Shown: positions 6,791-11,985 of the stretch, piece by piece
How positions within the stretch are numbered: position 1 is the first letter of the stretch
Layout of the letters: each line of letters begins with the position of its first letter
Assembly: GCA_964619155.1 (NCBI GenBank)
Contig: CAZUEM010000110.1
Span: 1 to 11,985, forward strand
DNA: 11,985 nt
DNA from: CAIXRL01 sp964619155
GTDB lineage: Bacteria > Eisenbacteria > RBG-16-71-46
Reading direction: 5' to 3'
Notes under the pieces: generated by a model
Database searches by the model: none
What the model saw: the letters and a program-made list of their open reading frames with translations, nothing else
Told to the model about the DNA's origin: nothing
Program-made: the position numbers and the translations under genes

Positions 6791-7858
6791 ATGAGCCGAG
6801 CCGCACTCGCCGTTCTCGCCGCCGGCCTCGCGCTGGCGATCGCCGCGCCGATCGCCGCGGCCGCGCCGCAGTCCCGGACCCTCAAGCCCTCGTTCGTCTC
6901 GCCGCGCGAGCTGTCGGACATGCTCGGCGCCACCGAGTACGCCGGCGCCGCGATCCTGCGCTGGAGCGACGGCGGCGCCGAGCACCTCGTCACGCTGCGC
7001 CGCAACGACGCCGCGAACCTGCTCGTCCTCGAGGGCGACGCGGCCGACCTCGAGCACGTCGCCGCGCAGGCCGCGGTGTTCGACGTCGCGCCGCGCCAGA
7101 TCGCGCTCGAGGCGCGCGTCATCGAGGTGGACACCGACGCGACGCGCGAGATCGGGTTCGACTGGAACGTGTTCGGGGACGCGTACGCACGCTGGGCGGC
7201 CTCGAACCTCCGCGATCGCACCGCCTATTCCAGCGTCTCCAGCTCCTCCGCCTACAGTTACGCGAGCGAGGTCGCGCGCCGCAACACCGCCCGCACGGAC
7301 GAGGAACGGGCCACCGCCGGCGCGCAGGCGTCGTTCCGGATGCTCGAGCAGAGCGGGGCGGTCACCTACCGCGACACGCCGCGCATCGTGACGCTCAACA
7401 ACCGGCCGGCCACGATCCTCGACGGCCAGCGCACCACCTACATCACGCGCTACGCGGCGTACACGAACCTGTTCGAGACCGAGACCATGGACTCCGGGCT
7501 GCGGATGCAGGTCACGCCGTCGCTCGGCGAGAGCGGCCACCTGCGGCTCGCGCTCTCGGTGGAGCTGACGCGCCTCGACACCTACCTGTCGGGCAGCCCG
7601 GTCAAGAGCGGGCAGATCGTCGAGAACACGGTGATGGCGAAGGACGGCGAGACCGTCGTGCTCGGCGGCTTCACGCGCACGTACGAATCGAAGAGCGTGC
7701 GGCGGCTGCCGGTGCTCGGCCGCGTGCTGCCGTGGCTCTTCGCGCGCGAGTACAAGCGCGAACGGCACGCCGAGACCGTCGTGGTCATCACGCCGCGGGT
7801 CGTGGACCTGGCCGGCACGGTGGGGCCGCGCGAGAAGGACCTGCTGGAAGGCAAGTGA
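6791..7858 (+). CDS. Short secretin-domain (GspD/PilQ-like) protein
   Basis: The 355-aa product has a signal peptide (about 1-25, ending IAAAA) and a C-terminal bacterial secretin domain. The family entry motif appears as RQIALEARVIEVDTDATREIGFDW (102-125); the end shows VMAKDGETVVLGGF (281-294), LPVLGRVLPWLF (306-317) and TVVVITPRVV (329-338), all very characteristic. Secretins form outer-membrane gates for type II/III secretion, type IV pili or phage exit. At 355 aa it is much shorter than GspD or PilQ (usually 600 or more), having only one short N-domain (about 30-98), and no other secretion or pilus gene is in the window. A Ser/Tyr-rich segment at about 145-158 lies early in the secretin domain. 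Whether it forms a channel is unknown. GGAG at 6781-6784 fixes the ATG at 6791; ATG 6779 lacks such a site. Confidence 0.85.
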   Translation: MSRAALAVLAAGLALAIAAPIAAAAPQSRTLKPSFVSPRELSDMLGATEYAGAAILRWSDGGAEHLVTLRRNDAANLLVLEGDAADLEHVAAQAAVFDVAPRQIALEARVIEVDTDATREIGFDWNVFGDAYARWAASNLRDRTAYSSVSSSSAYSYASEVARRNTARTDEERATAGAQASFRMLEQSGAVTYRDTPRIVTLNNRPATILDGQRTTYITRYAAYTNLFETETMDSGLRMQVTPSLGESGHLRLALSVELTRLDTYLSGSPVKSGQIVENTVMAKDGETVVLGGFTRTYESKSVRRLPVLGRVLPWLFAREYKRERHAETVVVITPRVVDLAGTVGPREKDLLEGK

Positions 7859-8502
7859 GCGCGGACGGGCCGGCCGCAGGGGACGACGCGAAGCGCCTGG
7901 TGCGCGAGGGCTACGACCGCGCCTCGCGGGCCTACCGCGGCGACGACGCCGACCTCGAGATGTCGGGCTACGGCCACTGGCTGCGCCGCCTCGCCGCGCG
8001 CGTGCCGGACGGTGCGCGGGTGCTGGACCTGGGGTGCGGCAACGGGGTGCCGGCCACGCGCGAGATGGCGCGGCGCTGGCGCACGACCGGCGTGGACCTC
8101 TCGCCCGTGCAGGTCGCGAGGGCGCGCGCGCTGGTGCCGGAGGCGGCGTTCGTGTGCGCGGACATGGCGGCGGTGGAGTTCCGCGACGGCGCGTTCGACG
8201 CGGTCGTGGCGTTCTACTCGATCATCAACCTGCCCGTGGACGAGCATCCGGCGCTCATCCAGCGCATCGCGCGCTGGCTCGCGCCGGGCGGCTGGCTGCT
8301 CGCCGTGGTGGGGCGCGACCCGTGGACCGGGATCGAGCCCGACTTCCGGGGCGCCGGCGTGCCCATGTACTGGAGCTACGCCGACGTGCACCGCTACCGC
8401 GCCTGGCTGGCCGAGGCCGGGTTCGCGATCGCCGAGGAGGGCCGCCAGCCGCGCGAGGGCGTGCCGGGCTTCGCGGTGATGCTGGCCCGGCGCGGCGGCT
8501 GA
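7855..8502 (+). CDS. Class I SAM-dependent methyltransferase
   Basis: The 215-aa product has the complete class I methyltransferase pattern: motif I VLDLGCGNG (56-64), the acidic end of strand 2 GVDLS (79-83), a motif with CADMAAVEF (101-109), strand 4 FDAVVAFYSIINL (114-126) and post-motif LAPGGWLLAVV (142-152). It is close in architecture to small-molecule methyltransferases of the UbiE/Methyltransf_11 type; the substrate is unknown. The GTG start overlaps the secretin stop by 3 bases (GTGA at 7855-7858), with GGAAGG at 7845-7850 as ribosome binding site inside the secretin gene, so translation is coupled. It is cytoplasmic, with no signal peptide. The pairing with a secretin is unusual and may only reflect shared transcription. 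Confidence 0.86.
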   Translation: MSADGPAAGDDAKRLVREGYDRASRAYRGDDADLEMSGYGHWLRRLAARVPDGARVLDLGCGNGVPATREMARRWRTTGVDLSPVQVARARALVPEAAFVCADMAAVEFRDGAFDAVVAFYSIINLPVDEHPALIQRIARWLAPGGWLLAVVGRDPWTGIEPDFRGAGVPMYWSYADVHRYRAWLAEAGFAIAEEGRQPREGVPGFAVMLARRGG

Positions 8503-8503
8503 C

Positions 8504-8531
8504 GCGCCGCGGCCGCCGCGCGGGGCGGCGC
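8504..8531 (+). terminator. GC hairpin after the methyltransferase gene
   Basis: GCGCCGC (8504-8510) and GCGGCGC (8525-8531) are perfect complements around a 14-nt GC loop directly after the stop at 8500-8502. There is no T-tract, so it is not a canonical intrinsic terminator; it may be a pause or mRNA-end hairpin, or GC-rich chance. Confidence 0.25.
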
Positions 8532-8609
8532 GGTCCGCGTGCCGGTGCGGGCCGCCCGCTCGGCGCCGGGCCCCGCTTCCCGCCCTCGCGGGCCGCCCCG
8601 CGGGCGTGG

Positions 8610-8625
8610 CATCATGGCGGCCGTT
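8610..8625 (+). promoter_or_regulatory. Candidate -10 region of the VWA-PPK2 unit
   Basis: CATCAT (8610-8615) plus GGCGGCCGTT repeats the hexamer, five G/C, CC, then pyrimidine-rich arrangement found upstream of three other units. The GC block GGCGGCC (8616-8622) is also complementary to GGCCGCC at 8591-8597. A start near 8622 would exclude the in-frame ATG at 8614 and favour the ATG at 8668. No -35 is evident. Confidence 0.3.
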
Positions 8626-8667
8626 TCGCGCCGCACGAGCCCCGTCCTCCCGGAGATCCGCCGCATC

Positions 8668-9759
8668 ATGCGCTTCGACTACACCCGCTGGCGCGGGCCG
8701 CGTCCCGACGACCTCGAACACGTCCGGCAGCTCATGGAGATCTACCGGAACCTGCTGCTGCAGACCGGCGGCGACGTGGACGAGGCGCTCCGCTGGATGG
8801 AGCACTTCGGGCGCGAGTACGGCTTCTTCAACGACAAGTTCGGGGTCGAGGAGTTCAAGAAGCTGCTCGAGGAATCCGGCGAGGCGCAGCGCACCGCGCA
8901 GGGCTTCGAGATGACGCCGCGCGGCGAGCGCCGGATCCGCCAGGACTCGCTCAACGAGATCTTCTCGTCGCTGCAGGCGGGCGGAGCGGGCGATCACCGC
9001 GTGCCGGCCGCGGGCCAGGGCGGCGAGCGGCTCTCCGAGACGCGCGCGTGGCAGTTCGGCGACGACCTCGCGAACCTCGACCCGCTCGGCTCGGTGGGCA
9101 ACGCGGTCAAGCGCGGCGGGATCGACGACCTGTCGGTGACCGAGGACGATCTCGAGGTGTACGAGACGGAGCACGCCTCGGCGTGCGCGACGGTGCTGAT
9201 GGTGGACGTCAGCCACTCGATGATCCTCTACGGCGAGGACCGCATCACGCCCGCCAAGAAGATCGCGCTCGCGCTCGCGCAGCTCATCCAGACGCGCTAC
9301 CCCAAGGACACGCTCGACGTGGTGCTGTTCGGCGACGACGCCGCGCAGGTGCCGTTGCGCGACCTGATGAAGATCCAGGCCGGGCCCTACCACACGAACA
9401 CGCGCGCGGGGCTGCAGCTCGCGCAGCGCATCCTCGGCGGACGAAAAGGGGTCAACAAGCAGATCTTCATGATCACGGACGGCAAGCCGAGCGCGATCCA
9501 CGAGCACGGCCGGCTCTACAAGAACCCGTTCGGCCTCGACCCGAAGATCGTCAACAAGACGCTCGAGGAGGCCGCGTTCCTCCGCCGCAAGGGCATCACC
9601 GTCACGACGTTCATGCTCGCGGCCGACCCGGCGCTGCTCGACTTCGTGCGCCGGCTGACCGAGCTGAACCACGGCCGCATCTACGAAACCGACCCGAACA
9701 ACCTCGGCGCGTACGTGTTCCGCGACTTCGTGCGAAACCGGCGCAAGCGCCTGCACTGA
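8668..9759 (+). CDS. VWA-domain protein with MIDAS, probable partner of the MoxR ATPase
   Basis: The 363-aa product has a C-terminal von Willebrand factor A domain with an intact metal-ion-dependent adhesion site: DVSHS (180-184), a Thr at 243 or 245 in YHTNTRAG, and ITDGKP with Asp271. The N-terminal 170 residues are acidic and helical, with no signal peptide or membrane segment, so the protein is cytoplasmic. Proteins of this kind pair with MoxR-type AAA+ ATPases, the VWA domain binding the ATPase or its client through the metal; the likely ATPase here is at 1412-2926. The target is unknown. ATG 8668 was chosen over in-frame ATG 8614 because GGAG at 8652-8655 precedes it (12-nt spacing, rather long), and the segment between the two looks like GC-rich leader. 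PPK2 follows after 22 bp, presumably on the same transcript. Confidence 0.85.
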   Translation: MRFDYTRWRGPRPDDLEHVRQLMEIYRNLLLQTGGDVDEALRWMEHFGREYGFFNDKFGVEEFKKLLEESGEAQRTAQGFEMTPRGERRIRQDSLNEIFSSLQAGGAGDHRVPAAGQGGERLSETRAWQFGDDLANLDPLGSVGNAVKRGGIDDLSVTEDDLEVYETEHASACATVLMVDVSHSMILYGEDRITPAKKIALALAQLIQTRYPKDTLDVVLFGDDAAQVPLRDLMKIQAGPYHTNTRAGLQLAQRILGGRKGVNKQIFMITDGKPSAIHEHGRLYKNPFGLDPKIVNKTLEEAAFLRRKGITVTTFMLAADPALLDFVRRLTELNHGRIYETDPNNLGAYVFRDFVRNRRKRLH

Positions 9760-9781
9760 CGCGCCGCGCGGGAGACCCGCC

Positions 9782-10648
9782 ATGGCCGCTCACGGAAAGC
9801 AGGGGAGCAAGTCCGGCCGCACCATCGCCGACCGGCTGAGGGTCCGCGGCGGCCGCGTGAACCTCGCGAAATGGGACGCGAACTCGACGCCCGGCGTGCG
9901 CGACAAGGAGGAGGCGGCCGAGCGGCTGAAGCGCAACCTCGAGGTGATGGACCGGCTGCAGTACGGCCTCTACGCCGAGGGCCGCCGCTCGCTGCTGCTC
10001 GTGTTCCAGGGCATGGACGCGGCCGGCAAGGACGGCGTCATCCGCAAGGTCGCGACCGCGTTCAACCCGCAGGGCTGCCGCGCCTGGTCGTTCAAGGTGC
10101 CGACCCCCGAGGAGGCCGCGCACGACTTCCTGTGGCGCATCCACCGCGCCGCGCCGGCGAAGGGCGAGATCGCGATCTTCAACCGCTCCCACTACGAGGA
10201 CGTGCTCGTCGTGCGCGTGCACGGTCTGGTGCCGAAGCGGGTGTGGTCCGGGCGCTACGACATCATCAACGAGTTCGAGAGGCGCCTGGCGGAGCACGGC
10301 ACGACGATCCTCAAGTTCTACCTGCACATCGACCGCGACGAGCAGATGGAGCGCATCCGCGCCCGGCTCGACGATCCGTCGAAGCACTGGAAGTTCAGCG
10401 AGGCCGACCTCGAGGAACGCACCCGCTGGGGCGCCTACCAGGAAGCGTTCGAGGACCTGCTCGGGCGCTGCAGCACGAAGCACGCCCCGTGGTTCGTGAT
10501 CCCCGCGAACCGGAAGTGGTACCGGGACGTCGCGGTCTCCGAGATCGTGGCCGGGGCGCTGGCGGAGATGGACCCCAGGCCCGCGCCGGTCGAGCTCGAC
10601 GTGAAGCGCCTGCGGGCGAGGCTCGAGCGCGACGGCGGGCGCCGCTGA
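9782..10648 (+). CDS. ppk2: PPK2-family polyphosphate:nucleotide phosphotransferase
   Basis: The 288-aa product is a polyphosphate kinase 2 enzyme, which transfers phosphate between inorganic polyphosphate and nucleotides in the cytoplasm, regenerating nucleoside di- or triphosphates. Walker A is GMDAAGKDG (77-85), Walker B is IFNRSHYEDVLVVRVH (132-147) and the Arg-rich lid region covers about 191-216, including DDPSKHWKFSEADLEER. The N-terminal LQYGLYAEGRRSLLLVFQG (59-77) is characteristic of the short single-domain polyphosphate:nucleotide phosphotransferase subgroup, and the length is normal for it. Whether it prefers AMP, ADP or GDP cannot be decided from motifs alone. GGAG at 9771-9774 is 7 nt before the ATG. 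It sits 22 bp after the VWA gene and is likely co-transcribed, though no functional link is known. Confidence 0.93.
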   Translation: MAAHGKQGSKSGRTIADRLRVRGGRVNLAKWDANSTPGVRDKEEAAERLKRNLEVMDRLQYGLYAEGRRSLLLVFQGMDAAGKDGVIRKVATAFNPQGCRAWSFKVPTPEEAAHDFLWRIHRAAPAKGEIAIFNRSHYEDVLVVRVHGLVPKRVWSGRYDIINEFERRLAEHGTTILKFYLHIDRDEQMERIRARLDDPSKHWKFSEADLEERTRWGAYQEAFEDLLGRCSTKHAPWFVIPANRKWYRDVAVSEIVAGALAEMDPRPAPVELDVKRLRARLERDGGRR

Positions 10649-10670
10649 GGGAGAGCGCCGGGTGGGCGGA

Positions 10671-10700
10671 CGGCCCGGGGCTGGTCTAGACTCCGGGCCG
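10671..10700 (+). terminator. Perfect 8-bp inverted repeat after ppk2, enclosing a -10-like element
   Basis: CGGCCCGG (10671-10678) pairs with CCGGGCCG (10693-10700) around a 14-nt loop, followed by TTCC. For transcripts leaving ppk2 this would be a strong GC stem with a weak T-poor tail, so a terminator or pause site is plausible. The loop holds the palindrome GTCTAGAC and the TAGACT element of the next gene, so the DNA could equally serve as an operator. Confidence 0.4.
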
Positions 10701-10701
10701 T
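10687..10701 (+). promoter_or_regulatory. Candidate -10 region of the outer-membrane protein gene
   Basis: TAGACT (10687-10692) followed by CCGGGCC and GTTCC is nearly the same as the block before the MoxR gene (TAGACT, GCCGCCC, TTCC). A start near 10699 would give a leader of about 60 nt, again as for MoxR, ending in GGAG at 10751-10754, 5 nt before the ATG. No good -35 is seen. Confidence 0.4.
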
Positions 10702-10759
10702 TCCGCGTCCCGCGGGCGGTGCGTTCCCCGGCGCCCGAGGGCCCAACTCCGGAGAGACC

Positions 10760-11407
10760 ATGAAGCGCATCGCCCTCGCCTCGCTGTCCGCCGTCCTGCT
10801 CGCCGCCGTCCTCGTCGCCGTCCCCGCGCAGGCGGGCGTACGCCTAGGCCTCAAGGCCGGCATCGTCAGCTCGCAACTCGGCTCCGACCTCGCCGACCTC
10901 AAGTGGCGCTCGGGCGCGGGCGGCGGCGCGTCGCTCGCCTTCGGGCTCACGCCGAACATCGAGCTGGCGCCCGAGTTGCTGTGGCTGCGCAAGGGCTCGA
11001 CGTTCACGGAGAACGACGTGGAGATCGGCGGGATCGACTTCGGCACCGTCCGCACCGGCATCGACCTCGATTACGTGACCGTGCCCGTGCTGCTGCGCCT
11101 GCGCACCGCAACGCCGGGCCCGGTGAACTTCATGCTCACCGTGGGACCGACGTTCGCGTTCAAGGTCAACGAGAAGATCGGCGTCTCGGGGCTCGTGGAC
11201 TACTCGCTCGACAGCGACCAGGTCGAGACGTTCGACTTCGGCGCCGCCGTCGGCGCCGGGCTGCTCGGCTCGACCGGCGGGCTGAACTGGACGCTCGAGG
11301 GACGCTACGAGCAGGGCATGACCGACGTGTCCAAGCTGCCCTTCGGCGGCGACCTCAAGAACGGCAGCGTGCAGGTGTTCGCCGGGCTCGAGTTCCCGCT
11401 CTTCTAG
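10760..11407 (+). CDS. Outer-membrane beta-barrel protein (porin-like)
   Basis: The 215-aa product begins with a signal peptide (Lys-Arg, hydrophobic core, cleavage near VPAQA at residue 25). The mature part shows alternating polar/hydrophobic strands with Gly-rich turns: GVRLGLKAGIV, GGGASLAFGLTPNIELAPELLWLRKG, LDYVTVPVLLRLR, FMLTVGPTFAFKV, NWTLEGRYEQGMTDV and a final strand VQVFAGLEFPLF ending in Phe, the usual signal for barrel assembly. This matches the small eight-strand-type barrel family (OMP_b-brl), frequent in Bacteroidetes and related phyla, whose specific role is mostly unknown. GGAG at 10751-10754 supports the start. It is monocistronic or read through into the aminotransferase 44 bp downstream. 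Confidence 0.85.
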   Translation: MKRIALASLSAVLLAAVLVAVPAQAGVRLGLKAGIVSSQLGSDLADLKWRSGAGGGASLAFGLTPNIELAPELLWLRKGSTFTENDVEIGGIDFGTVRTGIDLDYVTVPVLLRLRTATPGPVNFMLTVGPTFAFKVNEKIGVSGLVDYSLDSDQVETFDFGAAVGAGLLGSTGGLNWTLEGRYEQGMTDVSKLPFGGDLKNGSVQVFAGLEFPLF

Positions 11408-11419
11408 AGGAAGACCGCC

Positions 11420-11436
11420 GCGGCGCTCCGCGCCGC
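11420..11436 (+). other. Tight GC hairpin between the barrel protein and aminotransferase genes
   Basis: GCGGCGC (11420-11426), loop TCC, GCGCCGC (11430-11436) form a perfect 7-bp stem 13 bp after the barrel-protein stop and 3 bp before the aminotransferase ribosome binding site (GGAG at 11440-11443). There is no T-tract. It could be a weak terminator or affect ribosome access; the same arms occur at 4916-4933. Confidence 0.3.
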
Positions 11437-11451
11437 CATGGAGTGCATACC

Positions 11452-11985
11452 ATGTCGCTCTCGCTCTCGCGCCGCGCGCAGGCCATGCCCGCGTCGCCCA
11501 TCCGCCGGCTGGCGCCCTACGCGGTCGAGGCCCGCCGCCGCGGCCTCACCGTGTTCGGGCTCAACATCGGCCAGCCGGACATCCCGACGCCGGCCGCCAT
11601 CCTCGAGCGCTACAAGACGTATCCCGAGTCCTACGTGCCGTACGGGCCGTCGCAGGGCCTGCCCGAGTTCCTCGAGGCGCTGCGCGGCTACTACGGCGGC
11701 CTCGGCGTGACGCTCGCGACCGAGGACCTGTTCGTCACCACGGCCGGGAGCGAGGCGATCCTCTTCACCCTGGCCGCCCTGTGCGACCCGGGCGACCAGG
11801 TGCTCGTGTTCGAGCCGTTCTACACGAACTACAACGGCTTCGCGGCCATGGTCGGCGTCGAGGCCGTGCCGGTCACGACGCGCGCCGAGGACGGCTACCA
11901 CCTGCCCGACCGCAGGGCGATCGAGGCGAAGATCGGCCCGCGCACGAAGGCCGTCCTCATCTGTTCGCCGAACAACCCGACCGGC
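11452..11985 (+). CDS. PLP-dependent class I/II aminotransferase (partial, runs off right edge)
   Basis: The frame from the ATG at 11452 stays open for 178 codons to the window end. Visible fold-type I aminotransferase features are SPIRRLAPYAVEARRRG near the start, LNIGQPDIPTP (residues 37-47), YGPSQGLPEFLEAL (64-77), the cofactor-binding TTAGSEA (95-101), FEPFYTNYNGF (119-129) and SPNNPTG (172-178), whose second Asn contacts the cofactor. This matches the aspartate/aromatic/branched-chain subgroup; the catalytic Lys would lie beyond the edge. The substrate is not determinable: the family includes AspC-like, alanine, LL-diaminopimelate and kynurenine aminotransferases. GGAG at 11440-11443, 8 nt upstream, supports the start; alternative Met codons inside would delete conserved residues. 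It is cytoplasmic and may share a transcript with the preceding gene. Confidence 0.85.
   Translation, partial: MSLSLSRRAQAMPASPIRRLAPYAVEARRRGLTVFGLNIGQPDIPTPAAILERYKTYPESYVPYGPSQGLPEFLEALRGYYGGLGVTLATEDLFVTTAGSEAILFTLAALCDPGDQVLVFEPFYTNYNGFAAMVGVEAVPVTTRAEDGYHLPDRRAIEAKIGPRTKAVLICSPNNPTG

Noticed and set aside
8614..8667. ATG 8614 as the start of the VWA protein
   Set aside because: No ribosome binding site precedes it, it overlaps the proposed -10 element, and the added 18 residues look like translated leader. It is not fully excluded.
7582..9783. 733-codon open frame on the minus strand
   Set aside because: It is antisense to the methyltransferase and VWA genes, whose motifs are complete. 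Its translation is a His/Arg/Ala-rich shadow.
8034..9839. 601-codon plus-strand frame overlapping methyltransferase, VWA and ppk2 starts
   Set aside because: It is out of frame with three well-supported genes, and its translation is Arg-rich without motifs.
1..11985. Search for CRISPR arrays, tRNA or rRNA genes, insertion sequences and integrase sites
   Set aside because: No regularly spaced repeats, cloverleaf-like sequences with a terminal T-arm, transposase motifs or terminal inverted repeats were recognised by eye. A covariance-model search would be needed to exclude small RNAs.

Overview
The window is very GC-rich and densely coded, with strongly GC-biased third codon positions. Several proteins carry Gram-negative export features: Ala-rich signal peptides, an outer-membrane beta-barrel ending in Phe, a secretin domain, and a secreted beta-propeller with a FlgD/Por-type C-terminal domain. 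That last domain is typical of the FCB superphylum and relatives such as Candidatus Eisenbacteria. The phylum is inferred; no rRNA or marker gene is present.

Layout. On the minus strand at the left are a metal-dependent endonuclease/exonuclease/phosphatase-family enzyme (79-1236) and, overlapping it by ATGA, the first 27 codons of an exported protein running off the left edge. A 175-bp divergent spacer holds a perfect dyad and a sigma70-like promoter. It drives a plus-strand run: a MoxR-type AAA+ ATPase (1412-2926), an exported Asp-box beta-propeller (2937-4217) and a spermidine-synthase-like methyltransferase fold (4243-4950). Convergent with these, only 7 bp away, is an exported SxxK serine hydrolase (4958-6709, minus). 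Its promoter overlaps the control region of the next plus-strand unit: a short secretin-domain protein (6791-7858) translationally coupled to a SAM methyltransferase (7855-8502). Then come a VWA-domain protein with an intact MIDAS (8668-9759) and a PPK2-type polyphosphate kinase (9782-10648), an outer-membrane beta-barrel protein (10760-11407), and the first 178 codons of a class I/II aminotransferase (11452 to the right edge).

How the genes relate. The most likely functional pair is the MoxR ATPase and the VWA protein. Such ATPase/MIDAS pairs generally act together as chaperone-like remodelling or metal-insertion machines, but here they are about 5.7 kb apart. The remainder looks like ordinary envelope and metabolic content of a poorly studied lineage. 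I did not find an obvious new defence or mobile system: no tRNA, CRISPR array, IS element, transposase or integrase was seen.

All spacers are under 300 bp. The most interesting non-coding signal is a repeated -10-like element followed by a GC block ending in CC (TAGACT or CATCAT plus about 7 nt) upstream of four plus-strand units.
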